Shown here one piece after another: positions 8,761-18,158 of a stretch of 64,000 nt of DNA. Position 1 is the stretch's first letter, and each line of letters begins with the position of its first letter. The stretch is from Hydrogenovibrio sp. 3SP14C1. GTDB taxonomy: Bacteria; Pseudomonadota; Gammaproteobacteria; Thiomicrospirales; Thiomicrospiraceae. The notes beneath the pieces were generated by a model. That model made no database searches. It was given only the letters and a program-made list of their open reading frames with translations, and was not told where the DNA came from. Both the position numbers and the translations under genes were made by a program. The stretch is from assembly GCF_029625905.1 (NCBI RefSeq), contig NZ_JARTLM010000001.1, positions 124,001 to 188,000 of the forward strand, given 5' to 3'.

Positions 8761-11175
8761 ATGACCACTGACTCAAATCCTCAAGCGCCAGAAGATAACG
8801 AAACCCCTCCTAAGAAAAAACGCGGTAAATTTAAACGTTTTTTCTGGTTTTCAAGCCTACTCGGATTTATCGTTGTGCCTGCAGTGGTGGTTGCGGTCTA
8901 TGTAATCACCATATACCCGACCCTGCCGGATGCCTCGGCATTAAAAGATGTCACATACCAGGTTCCTCTGAAAATCGTCACCCGGGATAATCAACTTATT
9001 ACCGAAATCGGTACCAAAAAACGTATCCCGTTAGATTATTCCGAGATTCCAGAAAGAATGACGCAAGCCATTATTTCTTCGGAAGATGAAAGCTTTTTTG
9101 AACATGGCGGCGTGGACTACAAAGGGTTGGCTCGAGCCGTTTATGAACTGATCACCACCGGAAGCAAAAAGTCAGGGGGGTCGACCATCACCATGCAGGT
9201 GGCGCGAAACTTCTTTTTGACCAAGAAAAAAACCTATTTGCGTAAAGTGAACGAGATTGTTCTTTCCTATAAAATTGAACACCAAATCAGTAAACAGGAA
9301 ATCTTAGCACTGTACCTAAACAAAATCTTTTTAGGCTACCGTTCTTATGGTGTGGCGGCAGCGGCTCAAACCTACTATGGCAAGTCGATTAACCAACTTT
9401 CTTTAGACGAATTTGCCATGATTGCCGGGTTGCCTAAAGCGCCTTCACGATACAACCCGATCTACAATCCGGAACGCGCAAAATTACGTCGTAACTATGT
9501 ATTACGTCGAATGCATGAGAACCACTACATCACTCAAGAAGAGATGAATCAGGCGCAGAATGTCCCAGTTCATGCCAAATTAACTGGCGCTCAAATTGAT
9601 ATCGAAGCTGGCTATGTCGCTGAAATGGCGCGAAGCTTTGCGGTTGAACACTTTGGGGAAGATGCTTTAAAAAATGGATTGACGATTGTCACCACCCTTG
9701 ACAGCCACCTTCAATCGGTCGCCAACCTGGCAGTTAGAAAAGGGTTGCAAGACTATGAAAGGCGTCATGGTTATAGAGGTCCGATCAAACACCTGGCTCC
9801 AACCTTACTGACCGATAACGAAAAATTATTGGAAACCTTAGATGACATTCCAAAATATGGCTTCCTTGAAGTTGGCGTAGTCACCAACGTCACGGAAGCA
9901 GATGCCACCGTCTTGATGGCAAACAATGAACAAGTCAGCCTCACTTTCGAAGACATGCGCTGGGCAGCACCTTATATTGATGAAAATAAAACCGGCCCTG
10001 ACCCTGAAAGCGCTCTGGATGTCCTGACCGCTGGCGATGTGATTTTTTTACAAAACAAAGAGGATCATCGGCAGTTAGCACAAGATCCACAAACCGAATC
10101 CGCTTTGGTGTCTATTGACCCTAAAGATGGCAAAATCATCGCACTGGTTGGCGGGTTTGATTACTTTAGAAGTAAATTTAACCGCGTACTGCAAGCACAG
10201 CGCCAGGTGGGGTCTAACATCAAACCTTTCTTATACTCGAGTGCCTTGGAAACAGGCTTAACTGCTGCCAGCATCATCAATGATGCACCAGTGGTCTTTC
10301 ATGACAGCGCGTTGGAAGATACTTGGCGCCCAGAAAACTACTCTGGGCGCTTCTATGGCCCAACTCGTTTGCGCCAAGCTTTAGCACATTCGCGAAACCT
10401 GGTCTCGATTCGATTATTGCGCCAAATCGGTATTCGTTATGCGGTCAATTATATGAAACGCTTCGGCTTTCCTAAAGACCAACTCAATGCACACCGTGAC
10501 CTTTCGTTAGCATTAGGGTCAGTTCCATTGACCCCGATTCAAGTTGTACGAGGTTACGCTACTTTTGCGAATACCGGTTATCGTATTGAACCTTATCTGA
10601 TTGATTCGGTTTTGGACTTTAATGGTGAAGCACTATATAAAGCGCAGCCTATCAAAGCATGTATATCGCAATGCTATGAAGGGGATCCGCTGAATGCTCC
10701 ACGCGTGATTACGCCTCAGAATGCTTACATCATGACCTCGATGATGCAGGACGTTATCAATTATGGTTCGGGGCGTAAAGCAAAAGTGTTGGGGCGACAA
10801 GATATTGCTGGAAAAACTGGGACAACCAATGAGCAAAAAGATGCTTGGTTTTCTGGTTTCAACCCAGAAATTGCAACTACCGTTTGGGTCGGGTTTGATA
10901 AACCGAAAACGTTAGGGCGCTCCGAAGTTGGTGGGCGTGCCGCCTTACCGATTTGGATTGATTATATGCGAGAAGCATTAAAACCCTATCCAAATGCCCC
11001 TTTTCCATTACCGGAAGGACTGGTCAATGTTCCAATCGACCGTTCAACTGGCAAGGCAGTTCCGGCAGATACGCCCGGCGCATTCTTCGAAGTTTTCCGA
11101 GAATCTTTTGCGCCCAAAATCCCGGATATCTCGGAAAAACGCATGGAAGAAATCACGCAAGAACTATTTGAATAA
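8761..11175 (+). CDS. mrcA: Penicillin-binding protein 1A (bifunctional peptidoglycan synthase)
   Basis: This 804-residue class A PBP polymerises and cross-links peptidoglycan at the inner membrane. It has a short basic cytoplasmic tail and one membrane helix (about 28-52). The glycosyltransferase domain has the motif EDESFFEHGGVDYKG with the catalytic Glu near residue 111, then GGSTITMQVARNFFL. The transpeptidase domain has SXXK as SNIK, SRN in HSRNLVSIRLL, and KTGTT near residue 684. An inserted OB-like region lies between the domains, as in other PBP1A proteins. No strong Shine-Dalgarno precedes the ATG. Confidence 0.93.
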   Translation: MTTDSNPQAPEDNETPPKKKRGKFKRFFWFSSLLGFIVVPAVVVAVYVITIYPTLPDASALKDVTYQVPLKIVTRDNQLITEIGTKKRIPLDYSEIPERMTQAIISSEDESFFEHGGVDYKGLARAVYELITTGSKKSGGSTITMQVARNFFLTKKKTYLRKVNEIVLSYKIEHQISKQEILALYLNKIFLGYRSYGVAAAAQTYYGKSINQLSLDEFAMIAGLPKAPSRYNPIYNPERAKLRRNYVLRRMHENHYITQEEMNQAQNVPVHAKLTGAQIDIEAGYVAEMARSFAVEHFGEDALKNGLTIVTTLDSHLQSVANLAVRKGLQDYERRHGYRGPIKHLAPTLLTDNEKLLETLDDIPKYGFLEVGVVTNVTEADATVLMANNEQVSLTFEDMRWAAPYIDENKTGPDPESALDVLTAGDVIFLQNKEDHRQLAQDPQTESALVSIDPKDGKIIALVGGFDYFRSKFNRVLQAQRQVGSNIKPFLYSSALETGLTAASIINDAPVVFHDSALEDTWRPENYSGRFYGPTRLRQALAHSRNLVSIRLLRQIGIRYAVNYMKRFGFPKDQLNAHRDLSLALGSVPLTPIQVVRGYATFANTGYRIEPYLIDSVLDFNGEALYKAQPIKACISQCYEGDPLNAPRVITPQNAYIMTSMMQDVINYGSGRKAKVLGRQDIAGKTGTTNEQKDAWFSGFNPEIATTVWVGFDKPKTLGRSEVGGRAALPIWIDYMREALKPYPNAPFPLPEGLVNVPIDRSTGKAVPADTPGAFFEVFRESFAPKIPDISEKRMEEITQELFE

Positions 11176-11211
11176 ACCGAGGGGTAAGACCACCCAGTAA
11201 AAGGAGAGACC

Positions 11212-12090
11212 ATGAATTGGAATGCACTGGCAAACTCAATTTCACAACTCACCGAAACGCCTTTTCAAATAGAAAGCGCCGCCCCTGTCTCTGGGGGCGA
11301 CATTCATAATGCCTATCGCTTGCACACTGCTCAAGGAAATTATTTTCTTAAAACCAACCACACCTCCAAAGCAGCGCTATTTGAAACGGAAGCAAACAGT
11401 TTAAAAGCCCTATCAGACACTTTTAGTATTACCGTCCCAAAAGTTATTGCAACCGGCGTTGAAAATGACCAGGCCTGGTTACTGTTAGAACATTTAGACC
11501 TGACTGGACAGGGGGATGATTTTCAGCGCGGCAAAGACCTGGCTTTACTTCATCACCAAGTCAATAAAACAAAACAGTTCGGTTGGTTTGAAGATAATTT
11601 TATTGGCCAAACCCGGCAACCAAATGATTGGGAATCAGACTGGGTTCGATTTTACGGTCAAAACCGTTTACAACCGCAATTAAATTTGGCGATTTCAAAT
11701 CAGGCTCCCTATCGTTTAATGGATATGGGAATGCAACTGATTGAAAAACTACCTGATTTTTTTCAGACCTATCAGCCAGAAGCCTCCCCATTGCATGGTG
11801 ACCTTTGGGGCGGAAACAGTGGTTTTATTCAAACGGGAGAAGCGGTATTTTATGACCCCGCCAGCTATTATGGGGACCGAGAAGCGGATCTTGCCATGAC
11901 AGAATTGTTTGGTGGCTTTAGCCCAAAATTTTATGAGGGGTATCACTCGGTCTTTCCGCTGGATATGGGTTATGCTAACCGTAAAAGCCTCTACAATCTG
12001 TACCATGTACTCAATCACTTTAATTTGTTTGGCGGCCATTATGCCCACCAGTCTGAACGAATGATTCAAACGCTTTTGGATTCAGTTTGA
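11212..12090 (+). CDS. Fructosamine kinase family protein
   Basis: This 292-residue protein has the kinase-like fold of the fructosamine-3-kinase/ketosamine kinase family, which phosphorylates sugars attached to amines and so helps remove glycation adducts. HGDLWGGNSG near residue 196 is the catalytic loop (HGDLWxGN), and FYDPASYYGDREADLAM is the metal-binding and following region. The N-terminal half has the expected PVSGGDIHNAYRL and FLKTN (ATP-binding lysine). An excellent AAAGGAGAG box precedes the ATG. It sits 36 bases after the PBP1a gene. A CCAGGCCTGG palindrome lies at 11469-11478. Confidence 0.88.
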   Translation: MNWNALANSISQLTETPFQIESAAPVSGGDIHNAYRLHTAQGNYFLKTNHTSKAALFETEANSLKALSDTFSITVPKVIATGVENDQAWLLLEHLDLTGQGDDFQRGKDLALLHHQVNKTKQFGWFEDNFIGQTRQPNDWESDWVRFYGQNRLQPQLNLAISNQAPYRLMDMGMQLIEKLPDFFQTYQPEASPLHGDLWGGNSGFIQTGEAVFYDPASYYGDREADLAMTELFGGFSPKFYEGYHSVFPLDMGYANRKSLYNLYHVLNHFNLFGGHYAHQSERMIQTLLDSV

Positions 12091-12147
12091 TAGAATAGCG
12101 CCAAAATTTTTATGATTCGTCTGATTTAATTTAAAACAAGAACTTAG

Positions 12148-12807
<660 letters not shown>

Positions 12808-12819
12808 AAGCCGCTTCTG

Positions 12820-12858
12820 GCCATAGCGTGATTTCTCCTTGTTTAGACACGCTATGGC
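12820..12858. repeat. 11-bp inverted repeat downstream of adk
   Basis: GCCATAGCGTG (12820-12830) and CACGCTATGGC (12848-12858) are perfect inverted arms with a 17-base loop. No T run follows the right arm, so it is not a classical terminator. It could stabilise the adk mRNA 3' end or bind a protein. Confidence 0.75.
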
Positions 12859-12986
12859 AAGCCTTGCTATTTTCCGCATCATTGTTGCTAAAACCGCAAT
12901 AGTTTTTTGCCATTTCCTTTCTTTTTAAGAAAGATCAAATTCCTTACACTATTGATAATTTAGTTGATATTCAAAAGGAAAGCTAC

Positions 12987-13595
12987 ATGGCAACGGTTTT
13001 ACGAATTGACAGCAGCGCGTTATCAAACGGTTCTCACTCAAAAGCATTGGCCGATTTTTTTCAAACCCAATGGTTAGAAAAACACCCGGCCGATACGTTT
13101 CAAACACTTGATTTAAGTCAGACACCTCCGCCTCACTTATCCGAAGCGACGATTGGCGCCATGTTTACACCGGTTGAAGAACGTTCTCAAGAACAAACGC
13201 AGCAATTGGCCTTATCCACTGACTATATCGAACAACTGAAACAAGCCGATGTCATTCTTATCAGCACGCCTATGTATAATTTTGGCATTCCATCCACGTT
13301 GAAAGCCTATTTAGACCACAGTTTACGCGTCGGGGAAACCTTTGTTTACACGGATAAAGGTCCCAAAGGGTTATTAGAAGGGAAAAAAGCCATTGTTATG
13401 GCGGCATCCGGTGGCGATTATTCACAGCCCCCTTTAGATTCACTGAACTTTGTCACGCCTTATTTAAAGACCGCATTGGGCTTTATCGGAATTGAAGACG
13501 TCACTCTTGTCGAGGCGCCAGGCATGGCTGGAGATGAAGCCTCTATCAATTCATCGATTGAGCAGGCAAAACAGGCTTTACGCGACTGTCTCTAA
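12987..13595 (+). CDS. azoR: FMN-dependent NADH-azoreductase / quinone reductase
   Basis: This 202-residue flavodoxin-like protein matches AzoR (formerly AcpD), which reduces quinones and azo compounds with NADH and protects against thiol and electrophile stress. The FMN-phosphate loop is in RIDSSALSNGSHSKAL near the N-terminus. The PMYNFGIPSTLKAYLDH motif near residue 96 is highly typical. An AAGGAAAG box precedes the ATG. Its stop overlaps the convergent mgtE stop by 4 bases. Confidence 0.92.
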   Translation: MATVLRIDSSALSNGSHSKALADFFQTQWLEKHPADTFQTLDLSQTPPPHLSEATIGAMFTPVEERSQEQTQQLALSTDYIEQLKQADVILISTPMYNFGIPSTLKAYLDHSLRVGETFVYTDKGPKGLLEGKKAIVMAASGGDYSQPPLDSLNFVTPYLKTALGFIGIEDVTLVEAPGMAGDEASINSSIEQAKQALRDCL

Positions 13596-14953
13596 GTTAA
13601 AATCAATAGTGTCGCAAGCCCTAGGAAAGACATAAACCCGACCACATCGGTGACCGTCGTTAAAATGACTGCGCCAGATAAAGCTGGATCAATTTTCATT
13701 CGGCGTAACAATAACGGGATGGCAATACCGGACACATTGGCGACGGTCATATTAATGACAATGGCCAATGTAATCACCAGGCTCATCATCCAGTTTTCAA
13801 ACCACAGCTGAGCCACGCCACCAACCACAAACGCCCAAACCAAGCCGTTTAAAGCGCCTACCCACAATTCTTTATTAAACAACCACCATCGGTTACTTCC
13901 CCCCACTTGACCCATTGCCAAACCACGAATAATCACTGTCAGGGTCTGACTTCCGGCAATACCGCCCATACTGGCCACCACCGGCATCAGAACAGCCAAC
14001 GCCACCACTTGCGATAACACCGCTTCAAATTGCCCGATCACGTAGGACGCTAAAAAAGCCGTTGCCAGATTAATGCCCAACCAAATTCCTCGACTTTTGG
14101 CACTGGAAAGAATAGGAGCAAATAATTCTTCATCATCGCTCACTCTTGCCATACTTAATAAGGTGGTATCAGCATCCTCACGGGTAATTTCCATGATGTG
14201 ATCGATGTTCAATTGCCCGACCAGAATCCCCTCCTGATTCACAACCGGCGCAAAACGGAGTTCTTTAGAGCGTAAAATCACCGCCGCATCATGAACATTC
14301 ATCTCATCCAGCAATGACACCGATTGATGCATGAACTCAGATACTTGTGCTTCTTGGTTTTGTTTAACCAAATCAACCAGCCCTAAAGACCCCACTAACC
14401 GGTTGTCTTTATCAGTGACCATAAATTCCTGAGTTGTTTCGTCCAATAACCCCTTAATTCGGATATAACGCTGAACCGTTTCCAAGGTGACATCTTGTTT
14501 GATATTCACCGTATTCGGATCCATATAACGACCCACCATATTGTCATCATAAGCATGCAAGGCTTGAACTTGTTCACGCGTGCTGTCATCCAGCTTATCA
14601 ATCACCGCCTCTTTGACTGATTCATTCACCGTATCCAGGATTTCGGCAATGTCTTGCGCCCCAAGGTCTTTTGTCAACTCCGAGACATCAGACAATGCCA
14701 TTTCAGACATTAATACACTTCGAACATCATCACCAACCTCAGCCAGCACCTCCCCTTTCAAGTCATCAGGAACGCAAACCCAGATTTTTTCTCGATCGCT
14801 CGCGGGAAAAGACTCTAGTAACAATGCGATTTCAGTATCGGATAAGTCGACAAAAAAATCGCAAACGGCTGTTTGATCTTCTTGGGCTAATAACGCTTGC
14901 AGTTGGACAAGTTTTTCTTCTGAGGAAAATGGCTTTTCTTCATTCACAGTCAT
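13592..14953 (-). CDS. mgtE: Magnesium transporter MgtE
   Basis: This 453-residue Mg2+ channel or transporter shows the standard order. An N-terminal superhelical MgtE_N domain spans about residues 20-125. Two CBS domains span about 130-255, with MVGRYMDPNTVNIKQD at the start. Five membrane helices follow, containing the signature PVVASMGGIAGSQT and, at the end, PLLLRRMKIDPALSGA. The cytoplasmic domain is known to act as a Mg sensor. I looked for an M-box riboswitch in the 332-base upstream region and could not recognise one. Confidence 0.95.
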   Translation of the reverse strand: MTVNEEKPFSSEEKLVQLQALLAQEDQTAVCDFFVDLSDTEIALLLESFPASDREKIWVCVPDDLKGEVLAEVGDDVRSVLMSEMALSDVSELTKDLGAQDIAEILDTVNESVKEAVIDKLDDSTREQVQALHAYDDNMVGRYMDPNTVNIKQDVTLETVQRYIRIKGLLDETTQEFMVTDKDNRLVGSLGLVDLVKQNQEAQVSEFMHQSVSLLDEMNVHDAAVILRSKELRFAPVVNQEGILVGQLNIDHIMEITREDADTTLLSMARVSDDEELFAPILSSAKSRGIWLGINLATAFLASYVIGQFEAVLSQVVALAVLMPVVASMGGIAGSQTLTVIIRGLAMGQVGGSNRWWLFNKELWVGALNGLVWAFVVGGVAQLWFENWMMSLVITLAIVINMTVANVSGIAIPLLLRRMKIDPALSGAVILTTVTDVVGFMSFLGLATLLILT

Positions 14954-15285
14954 AACGTTCTCTTTTTTCGGGTGAGTGATTCACTTCTGACATTTTTAGC
15001 ATGCGGAACCTACGGTTTGGCTCTCAATAGCCTATCCATTAAGGATGATAAGCATTTTATAACAGCCATTTTTCTGGGCCGCTCTCTTTATACCCTAATT
15101 ACGTTGTAAACTAAAGTCATACTGCTTGGTTGCATCGCAAATAATTTGTGTTTTTTTACTTCCTTGACAAGAAATATCTTATAGTTAAAGTAATAGGTAG
15201 GTGTCATTAAATCTCATTGAGTTCTCTCAATAATTTCAACAAGATGCATACCTCACTGAAACGCCGAATTTAAAGAGAAATCCGT
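14954..15285. other. 332-base divergent intergenic region between mgtE and rimK
   Basis: The region should hold promoters for both genes. A consensus TTGACA at 15164-15169 with TAAAGT at 15186-15191 (16-base spacer) is a fair promoter candidate for rimK. No riboswitch, repeat or small gene is evident to me. The region is A+T-rich near rimK. Confidence 0.4.
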
Positions 15286-16191
15286 ATGAAAATCGCTATC
15301 CTATCCCGTAATGCCAAGCTCTATTCAACCCGTCGTTTAATTGAAGCGGCTAAACAACGTGGTCATGAGGTCAGAGTCATTGATGCATTACGTTGCTATA
15401 TGAACATTACGTCCAATCACCCTCAAGTACACTATAAAGGGGAAACTTTAGATGGATTTGATGCGATTATTCCAAGAATTGGTGCTTCAATTACGTTCTA
15501 TGGCACAGCGGTCTTAAGACAGTTTGAAATGATGGGGGTTTACCCGCTCAATGAATCCGTCGCGATTTCCCGCTCTCGAGATAAACTCAGAAGTTTACAA
15601 CTGTTGTCCCGCCGAGGCGTCGGTCTCCCTGTAACAGGATTCGCGCATTCACCTGATGATGTTAACGATTTGTTGCAGACTGTTGGTGGTGCCCCTGTGG
15701 TCATCAAGTTACTGGAAGGCACGCAAGGCGTTGGCGTGGTTTTAGCAGATACGCACTCAGCAGCGGAATCCGTTATCCAAGCATTCAATGGATTAAAAGC
15801 GAATATTCTAGTACAGGAATTTATAAAAGAAGCTCGGGGTGCGGATTTGCGCTGCTTCGTCATTGGGGGGAAAGTAGTTGCTTCCATGAAGCGTCAGGCG
15901 AAAGAAGGGGAATTTCGTTCAAATCTTCACCAAGGAGGCTCAGCTTCCTTGGTTCGTATCACGCCTGAAGAACGGGCTGCGGCGGCTAGAGCGGCTAAAA
16001 TAATGGGGCTCAATGTCTGTGGGGTGGATTTGTTACGCTCCAACCATGGCCCGGTCGTAATGGAGGTCAACTCTTCTCCCGGTATTGAAGGAATTGAAAT
16101 GGCAACGCAAAAAGATATTGCAGGACAAATCATTACTTTTATTGAAAAAAATGCTAAACCCTTTCACACCAAAACGCGTGGCAAAGGGTAA
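15286..16191 (+). CDS. rimK: ATP-dependent glutamate ligase RimK (ribosomal protein S6 modification)
   Basis: This 301-residue ATP-grasp ligase adds glutamates to the C-terminus of ribosomal protein S6. The N-terminal domain begins [18 protein letters not shown]. The ATP-grasp region includes [18 protein letters not shown], the metal-binding [18 protein letters not shown] and the end motif [10 protein letters not shown]. Length is the family norm. It forms a two-gene unit with the following deacylase-like gene (28-base gap), and a RimB-like protease gene lies just beyond on the other strand. In pseudomonads RimB and RimK work together, so the three genes probably serve one process. Confidence 0.95.
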   Translation: MKIAILSRNAKLYSTRRLIEAAKQRGHEVRVIDALRCYMNITSNHPQVHYKGETLDGFDAIIPRIGASITFYGTAVLRQFEMMGVYPLNESVAISRSRDKLRSLQLLSRRGVGLPVTGFAHSPDDVNDLLQTVGGAPVVIKLLEGTQGVGVVLADTHSAAESVIQAFNGLKANILVQEFIKEARGADLRCFVIGGKVVASMKRQAKEGEFRSNLHQGGSASLVRITPEERAAAARAAKIMGLNVCGVDLLRSNHGPVVMEVNSSPGIEGIEMATQKDIAGQIITFIEKNAKPFHTKTRGKG

Positions 16192-16219
16192 CCTCTAAAG
16201 GGCTATTAGGAAGCATCTG

Positions 16220-17284
16220 ATGAAAAAAATTGCAAACCGTCCGATTAAAATCGGACCGGAAACCATTAATCCTGGTGAACGTAAAACGGTCGACTTACAA
16301 GTCGGAAAGCTCTATACCCACGGCGAACTCAATATGCCGGTGCAAGTGATTAATGGCAAACAAAAAGGGCCCACTTTGTTTGTCAGTGCTGCGATTCATG
16401 GTGATGAACTGAATGGGGTTGAGATTATTCGGCGTTTGATGAAAGTGAAATCCCTTAATCGCTTAAAAGGCACGTTAATTGCCGTTCCGATTGTTAACTT
16501 ACACGGATTCATTAACCAAAACCGTTATCTCCCTGACCGTCGCGACCTCAACCGAAGTTTTCCCGGCTCATCCAAAGGCTCTTTAGCCGGGCGAATGGCG
16601 AATTTATTTTTAAAAGAAATCGTTGCGCAATGCTCTCATGGTATTGACTTGCACACTGGTGCCATCAACCGAACCAACTTACCTCAAATCCGAGCCGACC
16701 TGGAGAACCCTGAAACTCTGGAAATGGCAACCGCATTTGGTGCGCCGTTAATGATGAATGCCGCTCTTCGGCCAGGCTCTCTACGCGTTTCAGCGGTCAA
16801 AAAAGGCATCCCAATCCTGCTTTACGAAGCAGGGGAAGCACTTCGCTTTGACGAGTTCAGCATTCGTGCTGGGGTCAACGGCATTTTAAACGTGATGAAA
16901 TCGTTAGATATGATTGCAAAAGGTCGTTCCAAAAAAGTCCCAATCAAGCCGATGATCGCTCGTTCGAGTTACTGGATTCGCGCACCGCACAGTGGTATTT
17001 TCCGGTCATTAGTCAACGATGGAGATCGTGTCCAAAAAGATAAAACGGTGTTAGGTGTCGTATCAGATCCATTTGGTGAAGCCGAATTTGAAATTTATGC
17101 CAATGCCAATGGCATTGTGATTGGTCAAATGGTGATGCCATTAGTGAATGAAGGAGATGCGTTATACCATATTGCCCAGTTCGCCCGTACCGACTTAGCG
17201 GAAGAGCGTGTTGAGTCTTTTTCTGAGGATATTCATGGAGAAGACACTCTGCCTTACGATAATGAGGGGATTCCGTCTATTTAA
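16220..17284 (+). CDS. AstE/AspA-family zinc hydrolase linked to rimK
   Basis: This 354-residue protein belongs to the succinylglutamate desuccinylase/aspartoacylase family of zinc carboxypeptidase-fold enzymes. The zinc ligands are visible as HGDELNGVE (His and Glu, about residue 60) and DLHTGA (His, about residue 150). The C-terminal beta domain (about 260-340) resembles a lipoyl-like fold. Family members remove acyl groups from amino acids. Next to rimK, a role in trimming glutamyl tails is a reasonable but unproven guess. The good SD AGGAAG and the short gap to rimK support an operon. Confidence 0.85.
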   Translation: MKKIANRPIKIGPETINPGERKTVDLQVGKLYTHGELNMPVQVINGKQKGPTLFVSAAIHGDELNGVEIIRRLMKVKSLNRLKGTLIAVPIVNLHGFINQNRYLPDRRDLNRSFPGSSKGSLAGRMANLFLKEIVAQCSHGIDLHTGAINRTNLPQIRADLENPETLEMATAFGAPLMMNAALRPGSLRVSAVKKGIPILLYEAGEALRFDEFSIRAGVNGILNVMKSLDMIAKGRSKKVPIKPMIARSSYWIRAPHSGIFRSLVNDGDRVQKDKTVLGVVSDPFGEAEFEIYANANGIVIGQMVMPLVNEGDALYHIAQFARTDLAEERVESFSEDIHGEDTLPYDNEGIPSI

Positions 17285-17823
17285 GAAGCTTTGCTGTTTT
17301 TGGAACCGCACTCTGGTTTCGTTAGAAACTGTTGATGAGGGTTAATCAAAAAAGTTCCTTCCATCGCGGAACGCCCGATTAACATCGGATAAGAAAAATG
17401 CCCTCGATCGACCAAATTAACCGGCACGGTCGTTAAACGTCCTGCCAAACATATCGGCATTTCAACCACTTCTCTGGCTTGAGTACCATTCACTTTGGTT
17501 TTGATATAAGCAATACGGGTGACCGGTCTCTGAATCGCAACCCCGCCCTGTGTCCTAAATTGCACCCAGGCCTGGTCGTTTTTGGTAAACCGATGAATCG
17601 CTACCGCATGTAAAGAAGAGTTGTCAGCCCCAGAATCCACTTTCGCTTTTAGCGTCAAGTTGTATTCAGGAATCGCAACTTTTTCAACCCAGCCCATCAC
17701 AACAGGGCTATTATCCGCCTGAACATTTAATCCACACACTGCTAAAAAAAGAACAGCACTGTACTTTTTTAAATGCGACATCAATTTCATTCTATTCTTT
17801 TCTTCAAAGCTTACAGAGTTCAT
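17281..17823 (-). CDS. RimB-like aspartic/zinc protease family protein
   Basis: This 180-residue protein matches the family annotated ATP-dependent zinc protease (PF05618), whose fold is retropepsin-like. KVDSGADNSSLHA carries the D-S/T-G-A active-site signature, and FSYPMLIGRSAMEGTFLI is the family C-terminal motif. A hydrophobic segment near residues 22-36 suggests export, an unusual trait if it acts on ribosomal protein S6. A second possible start lies at about 17787 (MKLMSHLKK), but the GAGG before 17823 is a better ribosome site. The stop overlaps the hydrolase stop by 4 bases. A CCAGGCCTGG palindrome lies at 17566-17575. Confidence 0.78.
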   Translation of the reverse strand: MNSVSFEEKNRMKLMSHLKKYSAVLFLAVCGLNVQADNSPVVMGWVEKVAIPEYNLTLKAKVDSGADNSSLHAVAIHRFTKNDQAWVQFRTQGGVAIQRPVTRIAYIKTKVNGTQAREVVEMPICLAGRLTTVPVNLVDRGHFSYPMLIGRSAMEGTFLINPHQQFLTKPECGSKNSKAS

Positions 17824-17942
17824 AACCTACCTCTTATGCAAGATGCAACATTAACGACAGTTCTTATAGTTTTATTTTAATACAAATTCAAACTAAGCAA
17901 CCTTAAGAAATCCTTTATTTTTTCAATTAGTTAAAGTTGTTT

Positions 17943-17971
17943 TTGTGTATTGTTCATTTTTACTCTATAAT
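17943..17971 (+). promoter_or_regulatory. Promoter of the TPP-riboswitch transcript
   Basis: A perfect TATAAT at 17966-17971 lies 17 bases after TTGTGT (17943-17948). The start of transcription would be near 17978, about 25 bases before the riboswitch. Spacing is ideal, although the -35 box is weak. Confidence 0.6.
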
Positions 17972-18002
17972 CCCCGCTCTTTATCGAATATTTGAAATAT
18001 CG

Positions 18003-18086
18003 CCGAGGGGTGGCCGTAATGGCCTGAGATCCTAAATTGGGAACCCTTATAACCTGATCCAGTTAATACTGGCGTAGGAACAGGCT
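18003..18086 (+). promoter_or_regulatory. TPP (thiamine pyrophosphate) riboswitch, THI element
   Basis: The conserved THI-box parts appear in order: GAGGGGTG-like 5' segment, CTGAGAT (18024-18030), the ACCC segment leading to ACCTGATC (18052-18059), then the AGTTAATACTGGCGTAGG-like 3' core and a closing GGAACAGG. It lies about 75 bases upstream of a TonB receptor and should repress the downstream genes when thiamine pyrophosphate is abundant. Confidence 0.95.
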
Positions 18087-18127
18087 GCAACTCGACTTTG
18101 TCTTCTTCAAAGTACCGACCTGCCCTG

Positions 18128-18151
18128 TCCTTTTTGGTTAACTAAAAAGGA
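18128..18151 (+). promoter_or_regulatory. Hairpin that can hide the ribosome-binding site of the TonB receptor gene
   Basis: TCCTTTTT (18128-18135) pairs perfectly with AAAAAGGA (18144-18151). The right arm contains the AAGGA Shine-Dalgarno of the ATG at 18159. No proper T run follows, so a block on translation initiation, rather than termination, is the likely output of the riboswitch. This is inferred from sequence only. Confidence 0.6.
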
Positions 18152-18158
18152 ATTGACC

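Noticed and set aside
12820-12858. Intrinsic terminator of adk
   Set aside because: The stem is perfect, but the loop is long and no T run follows, so it is listed as an inverted repeat only.
14580-14955. Plus-strand open frames antisense to mgtE
   Set aside because: Low-complexity shadows of the conserved mgtE reading frame.
14954-15285. M-box (magnesium) riboswitch before mgtE
   Set aside because: I looked for the conserved M-box segments on the minus strand and could not find them.
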